This document shows, in pieces, positions 31,773 through 40,304 of a stretch of 64,000 nucleotides of DNA. Under the pieces are notes generated by a model, which was not told where the DNA came from, did no database searches, and was given only the letters and a program-made list of their open reading frames with translations. Numbering within the stretch: the stretch's first letter is position 1; the number at the start of each line of letters is the position of its first letter. A program made the position numbers and the translations under genes. Source of the DNA: Ottowia thiooxydans DSM 14619 (GTDB taxonomy: Bacteria > Pseudomonadota > Gammaproteobacteria > Burkholderiales > Burkholderiaceae_C). The DNA lies in contig NZ_KE383943.1 in NCBI RefSeq assembly GCF_000422885.1, positions 310,001 through 374,000 of the forward strand, in the 5' to 3' direction.

Positions 31773-32735
31773 TTACGTGGTCATGCCCGATTTGGCCATG
31801 ACGGCGCGCAGCGAGGCAAAGTCGTCATCGACGAACTTGCCAAAAGTATCGCCAGTGAGAACCGCCGATGTCCAGTCGTTCTTCTTGAGCGATTCGGCCC
31901 ACGACGCTGATTTGGTCGTGGCTACGACGAGATCAGTCAATGTTTTGCGCTGGGCAGGCGTAATGCCGGGGGCCGCAAAGACGCCACGCCAATTGCCTAG
32001 CTCTACGTCGATTCCCTGCTCTTTGAGCGTAGGAACATTGACGCTGGACAGGCGCTGAGCCGAAGTCACCGCGATCGGTTTCATCTTGCCAGTTTGGATG
32101 TATTCCGCGAACTCGCTATAACCGGATCCACCCACAGTGACGTTACCGCCCAGAATGGCCGCCGTCGCTTCACCGCCTCCCCGGAACGCCACGTAGTTGA
32201 TCTTGGAAGGATCAACGCCGACCTTCTGAGCAATCATGGCTGCCGCAATATGCTCCGTGGATCCACGCGAGCCACCACCCCATTTGACGCTTCCGGGGTC
32301 TTTCTTGAGCTGCGCCACCACATCAGCCATGGTCTTGAATGGCGAATTGGATGGCAGCACGAACACGTTGTACTCAGTCGTCAGGCGTGCGATGGGCGTG
32401 CACTGCATCAGGTTCAGCGGAGATTTCGAGGTAATCAACCCGCCCAGCATCACGGCGCCCATCACCATCAGCGAATTGGGGTCACCTTTGGAACCACTCA
32501 GGAATTGGGCCAAGCCCAAGGCGCCAGCAGCGCCGCCTTTGTTGTCGTATGTGACGGTATCGGCTTGCTTTGAGTCCAGGATGGCCCTGCCAAGCGCACG
32601 GCCAGTGGTATCCCAGCCGCCACCAGGGTTGGCAGGGATCAGCAGTTTGAGATTGGGTGCAGCCATTGCCGGAAGTGGCAGGGCACCTGCGGCGGCAAGG
32701 GCAGCCAAGGATTTGAGAAAAGTATCACGACGCAT
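31773..32735 (-). CDS. tctC: Tripartite tricarboxylate transporter receptor (Bug/TctC)
   Basis: A 320-residue periplasmic receptor. ATG 32735 (MRRDTFLKSL) is set by an AGGAGGCC ribosome site seven bases upstream; a longer in-frame start would place a cysteine-rich leader before the signal peptide. The Sec (or Tat-like RRxxFLK) signal ends near AMAAPN. The receptor text is LKLLIPANPGGGWDTTGRALGRAI with a GGAAGALGLAQFL ligand loop and ITSAQRLSSVNVPTLKEQGIDVELGNWRGVFAAPG. With tctB and tctA downstream this is a complete TTT system. The carboxylate substrate cannot be read from sequence. Confidence 0.93.
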   Translation of the reverse strand: MRRDTFLKSLAALAAAGALPLPAMAAPNLKLLIPANPGGGWDTTGRALGRAILDSKQADTVTYDNKGGAAGALGLAQFLSGSKGDPNSLMVMGAVMLGGLITSKSPLNLMQCTPIARLTTEYNVFVLPSNSPFKTMADVVAQLKKDPGSVKWGGGSRGSTEHIAAAMIAQKVGVDPSKINYVAFRGGGEATAAILGGNVTVGGSGYSEFAEYIQTGKMKPIAVTSAQRLSSVNVPTLKEQGIDVELGNWRGVFAAPGITPAQRKTLTDLVVATTKSASWAESLKKNDWTSAVLTGDTFGKFVDDDFASLRAVMAKSGMTT

Positions 32736-32925
32736 GGGGATTGGCCTCCTACAACAACAAGATGATTTATCCACCCGTGATCATCCTCCAACCAGCCCCT
32801 GTTCTGAAGGACATGCTGATAGGGGGAAACCCGCGAGATGTAGATGAATGTTTTCCTTATTTATGGGGGGCGTAAGCGGTTTGCTTGCAAGCGCGCCACT
32901 TCACATCGCGGTAGCATCTATCCTG

Positions 32926-33354
32926 ATGGCGGAAATTCTCACTAAGCAACGCATTGATAAATGGCTCTGGGCCGCGCGTTTTTACAAAACGCGCGCGCTG
33001 GCCGTGGAGCAACTGGACAATGGCCGTGTGGAGATCAATGGCCTGGTAGCCAAGCCTGCGCGGGAAGTCAAGGCGGGCGACACCGTTCGCTTTCGCCGGG
33101 GCGCGGATGAGCTGACGGTGATAGTCCAAGCCTTAAGCGCCATGCGCGGGCCCGCACCCATTGCACAGCTGCTTTATGAGGAGACCGTCGCCAGTTCGGC
33201 CGCTCGTGCGGAAAATGCCTCCGCACGCAGGCTAGCTCCCGAACCAGCCAATACTATCGAGCAGGGCCGACCCACCAAGCGTGACCGGCGTGCATTGGAT
33301 CAACAACGTGGTTGGGGCGATCGCTGGTCGGCCTCGATGGACGATGAACCTTGA
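32926..33354 (+). CDS. S4-domain RNA-binding protein (Hsp15-like)
   Basis: A 142-residue protein from ATG 32926 (MAEILTKQRIDKWLW). The S4 domain RIDKWLWAARFYKTRALAVEQLDNGRVEINGLVAKPAREVKAGDTVRFRRG (about 9-60) is the HslR/Hsp15 type, which in E. coli binds 50S subunits with stalled nascent chains after heat shock. The C-terminal half is basic with KRDRRALDQQRGWGDRW, usual in these proteins. An in-frame upstream extension has no S4 homology. It starts a three-gene run on the plus strand; the next gene starts within 10 bases. Confidence 0.9.
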   Translation: MAEILTKQRIDKWLWAARFYKTRALAVEQLDNGRVEINGLVAKPAREVKAGDTVRFRRGADELTVIVQALSAMRGPAPIAQLLYEETVASSAARAENASARRLAPEPANTIEQGRPTKRDRRALDQQRGWGDRWSASMDDEP

Positions 33355-33362
33355 AACCCCCC

Positions 33363-34247
33363 ATGTCTGAAGTCATCGAGCTCGAAGTCCCTGTCATGCT
33401 TTCCTTGCAAGAGCGCGCACGTTTAGCCCAGGGTCGCCGTATGGTCACGCCCTGTGGCGAAGGTGAAATCGTCTGGCATGCGTGGGGAGTGCGGCGTGAG
33501 GGCGTGCCGCCGCTGGTGCTGTTTCATGGGGGCAGCGGCTCGTGGACGCACTGGGTGAAGAACATATTGGCGCTGATTGATGCCGGGCGCTGGGTGTTGG
33601 CGGTCGATCTGCCTGGCTTTGGGGATTCTCTTCCGCCGCCGAACGGCTCTGATGCAGATGCCATGGTGGAGCCGCTCGCCGCCGGACTGCGTCAGTTGGT
33701 GCCCGGCGAGGCCGTGGATCTGGTGGGATTTTCCTTTGGAGGCATGACTGCAGGCTTGCTACTGGCGGCCCACCCTGAGTTGGCGAGGCGCTTCGTGCTG
33801 GTGGGTGCCCCAGCCATGGGCGTGGTGCCGGGGCGGCAATTTGAGCTGAAGGCCTGGCGCCATCTCAAAACGCCGCAGGAGCAAGCGGACATACATCGCC
33901 ACAACCTGGGTGTATTGATGCTGCATGACCACGATCTGATTGACGGTCTGGCTCTGGAAGTGCATATCGCGAACGTGGTACGAGACCGTTTGCCCAGGCG
34001 CCGTTTATCTTCCACAGACATCCTGGCGCGCAGTCTGCCGAAGGTGTCGTGCCCTGTCTATGCCATTTATGGTGCGCATGACGTTCTGTATAGCAAATAT
34101 CTTCCGGAGCTTGACGCTGCCTTGGCGGCCAGCGCCCCGGATTTTCGTGGCCTCACTCTGATAGAGGGTGCAGGCCACTGGGTGCAGTTCGAGGCCAGCG
34201 AAGTTTTCGATGAAACCTTGCTGCGCTCATTAAACGAGAAAGTTTGA
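33363..34247 (+). CDS. Alpha/beta-hydrolase fold protein
   Basis: A 294-residue hydrolase with LVLFHGGSGSWTHWVKNILAL (oxyanion region), nucleophile elbow GFSFGG, acid in YGAHDVLYSKYLPEL and His in GAGHWVQFEA. This is the meta-cleavage-product hydrolase/esterase style layout. ATG 33363 is preferred; a TTG at 33351 overlaps the upstream stop. It is followed by the DsbA-like gene after 4 bases, so the two are probably cotranscribed. Substrate unknown. Confidence 0.87.
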   Translation: MSEVIELEVPVMLSLQERARLAQGRRMVTPCGEGEIVWHAWGVRREGVPPLVLFHGGSGSWTHWVKNILALIDAGRWVLAVDLPGFGDSLPPPNGSDADAMVEPLAAGLRQLVPGEAVDLVGFSFGGMTAGLLLAAHPELARRFVLVGAPAMGVVPGRQFELKAWRHLKTPQEQADIHRHNLGVLMLHDHDLIDGLALEVHIANVVRDRLPRRRLSSTDILARSLPKVSCPVYAIYGAHDVLYSKYLPELDAALAASAPDFRGLTLIEGAGHWVQFEASEVFDETLLRSLNEKV

Positions 34248-34251
34248 ATCT

Positions 34252-34905
34252 ATGTCTAAACCCATAAAGATTGATTTTGTCTCCGATGTGGCCTGCCCGT
34301 GGTGCGCGGTGGGGCTGGGTTCTCTTCAGCAGGCGTTGGCCAATAGCGGCGATGCGGTGGAGGCTACGCTGCATTTCCAGCCATTCGAACTCAATCCCGA
34401 TATGCCCCCGGGAGGAGAGGACGTCACCGAGCACCTGACGCGCAAATACGGCGGCACCCCCGAACAATTCGAGCGCAACCGCCAAGCCATTCGTGAACGG
34501 GGAGCAGCCGTGGGATTTGCTTTCAATCCAGAAGGTCGCAGCCGTATCTACAACACCTTCAATGCGCATCGACTGTTGCACTGGGCTGGTTTGCAGGGGC
34601 CAGCACGCCAGCTTGCGCTCAAGCGAGCGCTGCTGGAGGCCTACCACGGTAGAAGCGAGGCGGTGGAGCAAGACGAAGTGCTGTTGGCTACCGTGCAAGC
34701 GGCCGGCCTGGATGTCACGCGTGCGAAGGAAATTCTCGCTAGCGATGAGTACGCTGCGGAGGTTCGTGCGGCAGAGCGCTTCTATCAGCAAGCTGGCATT
34801 TCCTCCGTCCCGGCGGTGATCATCAACGATAAGCACCTTATCTCTGGTGGCCAGCCCCCTGAGGTTTTCGAGCGTGCTCTGCGGCAGCTTGCTGCTGAGG
34901 CCTAA
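34252..34905 (+). CDS. DsbA-family oxidoreductase, FrnE-like
   Basis: A 217-residue thioredoxin-fold protein with the active-site C15-P-W-C18 motif in FVSDVACPWCAVGLGSLQQAL and the cis-proline loop in QAGISSVPAVIINDKHLISGGQPPEVFERAL. The helical insertion between (about 60-165) fits the FrnE/2-hydroxychromene-2-carboxylate isomerase branch. There is no signal peptide, so it is cytoplasmic, as for FrnE proteins, which act in disulfide or oxidative-stress chemistry. It ends 6 bases before a hexamer repeat. Confidence 0.9.
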   Translation: MSKPIKIDFVSDVACPWCAVGLGSLQQALANSGDAVEATLHFQPFELNPDMPPGGEDVTEHLTRKYGGTPEQFERNRQAIRERGAAVGFAFNPEGRSRIYNTFNAHRLLHWAGLQGPARQLALKRALLEAYHGRSEAVEQDEVLLATVQAAGLDVTRAKEILASDEYAAEVRAAERFYQQAGISSVPAVIINDKHLISGGQPPEVFERALRQLAAEA

Positions 34906-34910
34906 ACGCC

Positions 34911-34944
34911 CCTGCACCTGCACCTGCACCTGCACCTGCACCTG
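34911..34944. repeat. CCTGCA hexamer tandem repeat
   Basis: Five perfect CCTGCA units plus a partial sixth directly follow the FrnE-like stop. The tract lies between converging genes and is prone to slippage, which would have no coding effect here. Confidence 0.9.
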
Positions 34945-34984
34945 GGCTGCAAGCGGCCCAGATGCAGCTGAGCTCTGGTGTCCA

Positions 34985-37774
34985 TCAAGGAAATGCCGGT
35001 ACCCTGGTCAACTCAGGCGGCGTCAGCACACGCTCTTTGATTTCACGGTCAAACGGCAAAATCAATACCGGTGCGTACGATAAGGTCTCATCCCCAAAGC
35101 GGCCGGCGGCCTGGTAGGTCCCCAGGCTGCTCAGCCCTGCCACCAGCACCACCGAAAAGCGCTTGTTAAGGGGGTTATCGCCCGCAACCAGGAGTGCGCT
35201 TTCGGGGTGAGCGTAGAGTTCATCGCGTATCTGGAATGATCGAATTCCAAAGTCCATGGGCCACTGTGCAGTCAGGCGCTGACTGATGGCATTGGTTGCA
35301 GGGCGCCCGATCAGCAGCATGTGATGGTTGCGAAGCTCCTCTTCAGTCAAATCGCGGTCGGCTCGGATGGCAGGCTTGACGTTGTGCTCGCGTCGGCGGA
35401 GCGCCGTTTGTAGCAACCGGGCGGCTTCCTGGTTGCCGGCTTCCTCATCTTGAGTACCGTAGACGATGAGGGTTCTTTCCAACTCACTGCCCAGCGTCAG
35501 CACAGTGAAGGGCGAGCCGTTGCCACGTGAGGTGGTGCCATGCTTGTCCACCACAATCTTGAGCGGGCGTTCGCTGGTCACGATTTGAATTTGAGCGTTC
35601 GCCGCCTGGAATACTGCGCTGCGTGTCGTGCTGCCGCTGACCGTCTCCACGGTGACTGGTACCGAGAGCGCAGGGCCGAGTTGATGAGTATCCAGGGAGA
35701 CCACGGTTTCCCAAGCTTGGCCTGTCCATCGTGATTCTGCACCGGTGAGCACCAACTCAGGCAATCCCGGCTGGGTAGTCCACCAGGCGAACAGCGGCGC
35801 CAGTGGATGGCTCGTACGAGTCTGCAGGAAAGATTGAAAGGCTTGTGTGGAGACCGGCAGGCCGTTGTGCTGCTGACCGAAGTCCCGCATGGCGGCATCG
35901 AAGGCCGGTGCACCCACAATCTCTCGCAAGGCATTGAAAAATAGTACGCCCTTGCCAGTAGCCACCTGATACCACGCCGTATTGCTCATGCCGGAGCGCG
36001 TGGCGGCCAGCGGGGTGTCTAGCCCAGCGCGCGCTCCAAGGCCATGGAGCGCGCGGTAGTAAGACAACTCCACGCCAAATTTTTCAGCTTCTTCGCGCGG
36101 TGTGTCAGCCAAGATTCGCTCAAATTTGGCGAATGCCGTGCTCAACCAGATATCCGCATCGCTGGCGGGCAGGAGCGTACCTTGCCAAACAGGCCTGGGG
36201 GCTGGTGCGAGCTGCGGATTTTTTGCCGCGTCGGGGGCTTCCACACCAGGTTTTGGCTTCGCAGATGGACGGTCATGCGCAGTCACCAGAGGCTTTACCG
36301 GCGGGGCCTGCAAATCGAGCAATGTCCACGGGTTGTGGATCAGCGGACGGATGGCGCTATGGTCACGGACTTCCTTCGGGGTTGGCAGCCAAAGCTGGCC
36401 CACCGGAGGGCCAAACGACGCCCAGGTCTGCAGTTTGGAGGCCAGGCCTGCGTCGGTGAATTTGGCATCGATACCGTAGGCCGATACGATCTCGGGCGTT
36501 GTCAGCGCCTCACGTGCGAACTCAAGGTTGATTCGGCCCTTGTGTTCCTTATATTTTTGTAGCCAAACCGCATCTCGCTTGGAAGGCGTGTAAACAGCAG
36601 CGGCAGAGGGCCGCCCATCAGGGTGAGCCGTGGCCCGCAGACGAGTGGCTTGGTCCTTGGTGTTGTTGTCGCTCCAGTAGAAGCCTTCGGCGCCCTCGAA
36701 CCATTCCTGGCGGCTGCTTCGATGCAGGCTGCTGCGGCCGGCACCGAGCGTCAATAACGCGATCTCATTGCGTTTTAGATCGCCCATTAACCACTCAGTG
36801 GAGCAAAGGCCGTTATCGCCTTGAGTGAGCATTTCGGTGGCGCTATCGATGCTGTCGGCGTACTGCTGCGCCTGGCGTATGCGTGCGGCAAGTGAAGTGC
36901 CGCCCGGCACCATGGGACCTTGGTCGAGCGTGGTCTCCGCGAGCAGCATGCCGGCTTCATTGATCGAATAGTCCATGCTGCTGTGGATTCCGCCCGGTGT
37001 TGTTTGCATGACGAAGCGGTAGCCTGTGCTTGGCTTGATTTCCATCCAGACGTTGTAAAAACTGCCGGGATACAGGTCATACATGGTGATATGCCCGAAA
37101 ACGATCTGGCCATCCGATGTGGCAGGGCCGTTCGCCAGAAAAGCATTGCAGCGTTGCGGTGGCCTTTTCTTCGTTCGAGTCACCCGCAGAAATGGAATGG
37201 CCGTGTTTTGGGTCGCTACTTTCAGTTTGGGCGCATGGGGCGTTACGGCGAGCGCGTCGCTCACAGAGTCAATTTCATTGGATGCATTCAGCGTAATGAT
37301 GTCCAGCACATCGAGTCGCCGCCCGGCCACCCTGGCTCCTTCAGCTGAGGCGCCTTCGGCGATGCCCCTCATCTCTTGCATTTGCTCTTGCGAGAAACCC
37401 CGGTAGAAAAGCTGCCGCGCGACCTTGCGGTTTTGCGCCCAGGCGGCAGCGGGCGCACGCGGGCTCCAGTATTCGGAAAGAGCGTGGATATACGCAGAAA
37501 TCTCCGCCGCCATCAGATGACCGTGCTGCAAACCTCGTTCATGAGGTTCCCCTTCAATATGCACCACGGTCCATCCGGCCTGCGGATAGCGCCATCCTTC
37601 GTGCAGGCCTGTCCGCCAACGCTGCACGGTCCTCGGGTCAATACTAGCTTGGGTTGCCGCTATTTCAGCGCCCAGCGCCGGAACCACAGGCCACAGAGTG
37701 GCCGCAGTGAATAGCAAGGCAGTCATCAAGCCTTGGCCGAGGGCGACCCAAGAAATAAATGAGAGAGAGGGCAT
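34985..37774 (-). CDS. Secreted Ntn-hydrolase (C45-like) fused to degenerate M1-peptidase-like region
   Basis: A 929-residue secreted protein. A signal peptide (1-36) precedes a C45/phospholipase-B-like Ntn hydrolase domain: GEPHERGLQHGHLMAAEI (75-92), and the candidate autocatalytic nucleophile C209 in QRCNAFLANG followed by GQIVFGHITMYD. Mature family members start at this Cys after self-cleavage. From about residue 500 a proline-rich linker leads to a part (about 540-690) with NTAWYQVATGKGVLFFNALREIVG and FQSFLQTRTSHPLAPLFAWW, which resembles the C-terminal part of M1 aminopeptidases but has no HExxH. The last 220 residues form another alpha/beta domain with a flavodoxin-like look. The substrate is unknown; amide, N-acyl or lipid hydrolysis are options. 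No similar neighbour, so context does not help. Confidence 0.8.
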   Translation of the reverse strand: MPSLSFISWVALGQGLMTALLFTAATLWPVVPALGAEIAATQASIDPRTVQRWRTGLHEGWRYPQAGWTVVHIEGEPHERGLQHGHLMAAEISAYIHALSEYWSPRAPAAAWAQNRKVARQLFYRGFSQEQMQEMRGIAEGASAEGARVAGRRLDVLDIITLNASNEIDSVSDALAVTPHAPKLKVATQNTAIPFLRVTRTKKRPPQRCNAFLANGPATSDGQIVFGHITMYDLYPGSFYNVWMEIKPSTGYRFVMQTTPGGIHSSMDYSINEAGMLLAETTLDQGPMVPGGTSLAARIRQAQQYADSIDSATEMLTQGDNGLCSTEWLMGDLKRNEIALLTLGAGRSSLHRSSRQEWFEGAEGFYWSDNNTKDQATRLRATAHPDGRPSAAAVYTPSKRDAVWLQKYKEHKGRINLEFAREALTTPEIVSAYGIDAKFTDAGLASKLQTWASFGPPVGQLWLPTPKEVRDHSAIRPLIHNPWTLLDLQAPPVKPLVTAHDRPSAKPKPGVEAPDAAKNPQLAPAPRPVWQGTLLPASDADIWLSTAFAKFERILADTPREEAEKFGVELSYYRALHGLGARAGLDTPLAATRSGMSNTAWYQVATGKGVLFFNALREIVGAPAFDAAMRDFGQQHNGLPVSTQAFQSFLQTRTSHPLAPLFAWWTTQPGLPELVLTGAESRWTGQAWETVVSLDTHQLGPALSVPVTVETVSGSTTRSAVFQAANAQIQIVTSERPLKIVVDKHGTTSRGNGSPFTVLTLGSELERTLIVYGTQDEEAGNQEAARLLQTALRRREHNVKPAIRADRDLTEEELRNHHMLLIGRPATNAISQRLTAQWPMDFGIRSFQIRDELYAHPESALLVAGDNPLNKRFSVVLVAGLSSLGTYQAAGRFGDETLSYAPVLILPFDREIKERVLTPPELTRVPAFP

Positions 37775-37863
37775 CAGTTCAAGAAGGCTGAAAATGGGTG
37801 CAAAGAGCGAGGGTTGCGAAAAGCTTATCTGAACGGGTATCCGTTTTTCTTGGCACTCATCTT

Positions 37864-37880
37864 GGTTTTGTCACAAAACC
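37864..37880. promoter_or_regulatory. Perfect 7-3-7 inverted repeat between divergent genes
   Basis: GGTTTTGTCACAAAACC lies midway between the starts of the Ntn-hydrolase fusion (minus) and the small membrane protein (plus). It is a candidate shared operator; the binding protein is unknown. Confidence 0.45.
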
Positions 37881-37907
37881 GCCATCGTTTGGTCAAAAAA
37901 TGAAGTT

Positions 37908-38417
37908 ATGTCACATGGTTTCATAGATTCGCCTGAAGGCCTTCGATATGCGGAGCACATCAGTACCCCGTTGCGGTTGTTTGCGGGAGTGATCGGGCTG
38001 GCCATGTTGTTGATACCGGTGCCGTTTCTGCTCCATGCCCACCTGGGGCTGCCTTGGTGGCAATTAGTGCTGGTCGCTCTATGCGTGGTGTTCCCCGGTC
38101 TTGTGGGGCTGTTGTTTTTGACCATCGCTTTGGGCCGGTGCCTACGATTGCACTTTGACACGCCCAGGCGCCGTTTGACGCGAAACTCCCGCTTTCCGCT
38201 TATGACGCGCCTGGCTTTCGTTGCTTACTCACAAGTCGAGCCTCCCACTTTGCAAGAGCGCAGCTCGGAGGACGGCCCGTACTTCGTCATCCGCCTTGGC
38301 GTGCGTGGTGAACGCCCCATGCATCTGGGCAGCTTTGAACGGCGAGAGGAGGGTGAGCAATGGCGCGGTCGTATTGCTGGCCAACTGCAGGGCGAGGACT
38401 CTGCCGATAGTTTATGA
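37908..38417 (+). CDS. Small membrane protein, unknown function
   Basis: A 169-residue protein with two close hydrophobic helices (about 25-75: LFAGVIGLAMLLIPVPFLL and LVLVALCVVFPGLVGLLFLTIAL) and a basic, soluble C-terminal domain that reads like a small beta-sandwich. The layout resembles bacterial PH-like or DUF-type membrane-anchored domains. I do not recognise the family. It precedes the LpxO-like gene on the same strand, about 120 bases away. Confidence 0.7.
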   Translation: MSHGFIDSPEGLRYAEHISTPLRLFAGVIGLAMLLIPVPFLLHAHLGLPWWQLVLVALCVVFPGLVGLLFLTIALGRCLRLHFDTPRRRLTRNSRFPLMTRLAFVAYSQVEPPTLQERSSEDGPYFVIRLGVRGERPMHLGSFERREEGEQWRGRIAGQLQGEDSADSL

Positions 38418-38539
38418 ATGCCAGATGGTGGGGCTTGTAGCCTCCACAAACACCTTCTTCGGCCGCTTTTGGCCTGGCTTCCCCACGTTAAAGTCGGTGA
38501 AACGGCAAAATTAAGCTAATCGCGTGACAATAGGGGCTC

Positions 38540-39448
38540 ATGAAAACCATCATTTTTCTAATCGTGCTGCTGTTTGCAGCCAGCGCGGCCGTCATGCATT
38601 TTCGCGGCCGGGTTCGGTTGAAGGCGTCGCGCCAGGTATTCGATCATTCGACCTTCATGGCACCTATCAACGTGTTCATGTTGGCTTTTTCTGGCGTACC
38701 CCGCCAGCCCTATCTGCCGCCCGAACGCTTTCCTGAACTTGCGGTGCTTCAGGCACATTGGCAGGAAATCCGCGAAGAGGCCTTGGCGCTGGCAGAAGCG
38801 CAACGCATCCGGGCGGCCGCCAATATGGATGACGCTGGCTTCAACTCGTTCTTCAAGACCGGCTGGAAGCGCTTTTACCTCAAGTGGTACGGGCAAGCCC
38901 ATCCATCCGCCACTGAGCTGTGCCCACGCACCACCGCGCTTTTAGCGGGCCTGCCCAGTATCAAGGCCGCTATGTTTGCAGAACTGCCGCATGGTGCCAA
39001 ACTCGGTAAGCACCGGGATCCGTATGCGGGGTCACTGCGCTATCACCTCGGTTTGGTGGCGCCGGGCGATGAGCGTTGCTTTATTGACGTTGATGGCGAG
39101 AGATACGTCTGGCACGAAGGCGAAGGCGTTGTGTTTGACGAAACCTATATCCACTACGCGGAAAATCAGAGCGGCCAGAACCGAATCGTGCTGTTTTGCG
39201 ATGTGGAGCGGCCTATGACGTTCCGCTTTGCGCAATGGCTGAACCACTGGTTCGGTCGCAACGTGGTGGCTGCCGCCAGTTCTCCCAACAGCGAGGGCGA
39301 TCCAACCGGTGTGATCAGTAAGCTGTTCCGCATTTCGTTCTATGCCGGGAAAGCTCGCCGAGCGTTCAAAGCCTGGAACCCTACCGTTTACAAGCTGACC
39401 AAGGTCGGGTTGCTGGTGGGGGTCGTTGCCTTGTTCGTGTGGTGGTAA
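38540..39448 (+). CDS. Aspartyl/asparaginyl beta-hydroxylase-like dioxygenase (LpxO-like)
   Basis: A 302-residue membrane-anchored Fe(II)/2-oxoglutarate dioxygenase. N-terminal (3-20) and C-terminal (about 282-300) hydrophobic helices flank the catalytic domain: GKHRDPYAGSLRYHLGL, ERYVWHEGEGVVFDETYIHYAENQSGQNRIVLFCDVERP, which include the HxD-like and distal His iron ligands and the Arg for 2-oxoglutarate. LpxO proteins 2-hydroxylate secondary acyl chains of lipid A on the inner face of the inner membrane. The sequence fits that group well, though the true substrate is an inference. An AGGGG ribosome site precedes ATG 38540. Confidence 0.88.
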   Translation: MKTIIFLIVLLFAASAAVMHFRGRVRLKASRQVFDHSTFMAPINVFMLAFSGVPRQPYLPPERFPELAVLQAHWQEIREEALALAEAQRIRAAANMDDAGFNSFFKTGWKRFYLKWYGQAHPSATELCPRTTALLAGLPSIKAAMFAELPHGAKLGKHRDPYAGSLRYHLGLVAPGDERCFIDVDGERYVWHEGEGVVFDETYIHYAENQSGQNRIVLFCDVERPMTFRFAQWLNHWFGRNVVAAASSPNSEGDPTGVISKLFRISFYAGKARRAFKAWNPTVYKLTKVGLLVGVVALFVWW

Positions 39449-39467
39449 TGCGCTCTGCGCTCTGCGA

Positions 39468-40304
39468 TTAAGCTAGTTGCTCTCGCGGGTGGAAAAGCGC
39501 ATCGAAAAGCCGCGTCAAGGCCGGCCACTCCTCGGTAAAGCGTGCGCGTTGCACGAAGTACGCCTCGCAGGCTACGGGGAAAAACTCCTCAATCGAAGTG
39601 GCGCCATAAGCATCAAGCCAAGGCATGGGCTGGCCAAAGCGCTCAGCCAAGCTGACTTGGTCTCGCAGGGCGAGAAATGCTGGCTCCAGCACGCTGAACC
39701 AGGCTGCACGCGCCGAGCGCGCGCTATGGGTGCCCATAAATCCGGGGGGTAGAGGAGGGCAGCCGTCGGCCTCGCCGCCCTTCATATCCATTTTGTGAAT
39801 GAATTCGTGGATCACCACGCTGAGCCCCAGTCCGTCAGTGTTGCCTGCTTCTTGCACTGCGGGCCAACTGAGCATTACGGGCCCGTGGTCCATCGCTTCC
39901 CCGGTGATGACCTCCTCGTAATGGTGTACGACTCCGGCTTCGTCCATCACCTCACGCCGGGCCATCACTTCATCAGGCTGAATGACGATACCTACAAAGT
40001 CGTCATACCAGGCGAGGGCAGCTTCCGGCCGGTTTGGTGGCCCCAGGCGCAGCAGCGGAAGGCAGGCCTGTGCGGCGATGGCGAGGGCCATGGCATCTGT
40101 GACTACGAGGCCATGGGCGCCGGTGAATTCCTTTTGGTCCAGGAAGTGGGCGGCCAGCAGGCGCAGCCGCGCGTTTTCAGGCTCATAGGCCTGAGGTAAA
40201 AACGGATAGTGGGCCAGGGTGGTGAGCCAGAGCGCATCGGGCACAGAGGGTGGAGCGCCTATGCCCCGGGCCCAGCGAGAGAGGCGGCGCACCAGGCTCA
40301 GCAT
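39468..40304 (-). CDS. Zinc metallopeptidase of the MtfA type (M90)
   Basis: A 278-residue peptidase with the zinc motif H166-E-F-I-H170 in LSVVIHEFIHKMDMKGGEADG and the third ligand in EEFFPVACEAYFVQ. E. coli MtfA (peptidase M90) regulates the glucose PTS through Mlc, but the fold also occurs in genomes without Mlc. There is no signal peptide. Its start overlaps the lpxH stop by seven bases, so it is cotranscribed with lpxH and the cyclophilins upstream. It is convergent with the LpxO-like gene. Confidence 0.9.
   Translation of the reverse strand: MLSLVRRLSRWARGIGAPPSVPDALWLTTLAHYPFLPQAYEPENARLRLLAAHFLDQKEFTGAHGLVVTDAMALAIAAQACLPLLRLGPPNRPEAALAWYDDFVGIVIQPDEVMARREVMDEAGVVHHYEEVITGEAMDHGPVMLSWPAVQEAGNTDGLGLSVVIHEFIHKMDMKGGEADGCPPLPPGFMGTHSARSARAAWFSVLEPAFLALRDQVSLAERFGQPMPWLDAYGATSIEEFFPVACEAYFVQRARFTEEWPALTRLFDALFHPREQLA

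Noticed and set aside
34985-37774. Active M1 aminopeptidase domain in the Ntn-hydrolase fusion
   Set aside because: No HExxH zinc motif was found; only the C-terminal part of an M1-like fold is suggested.
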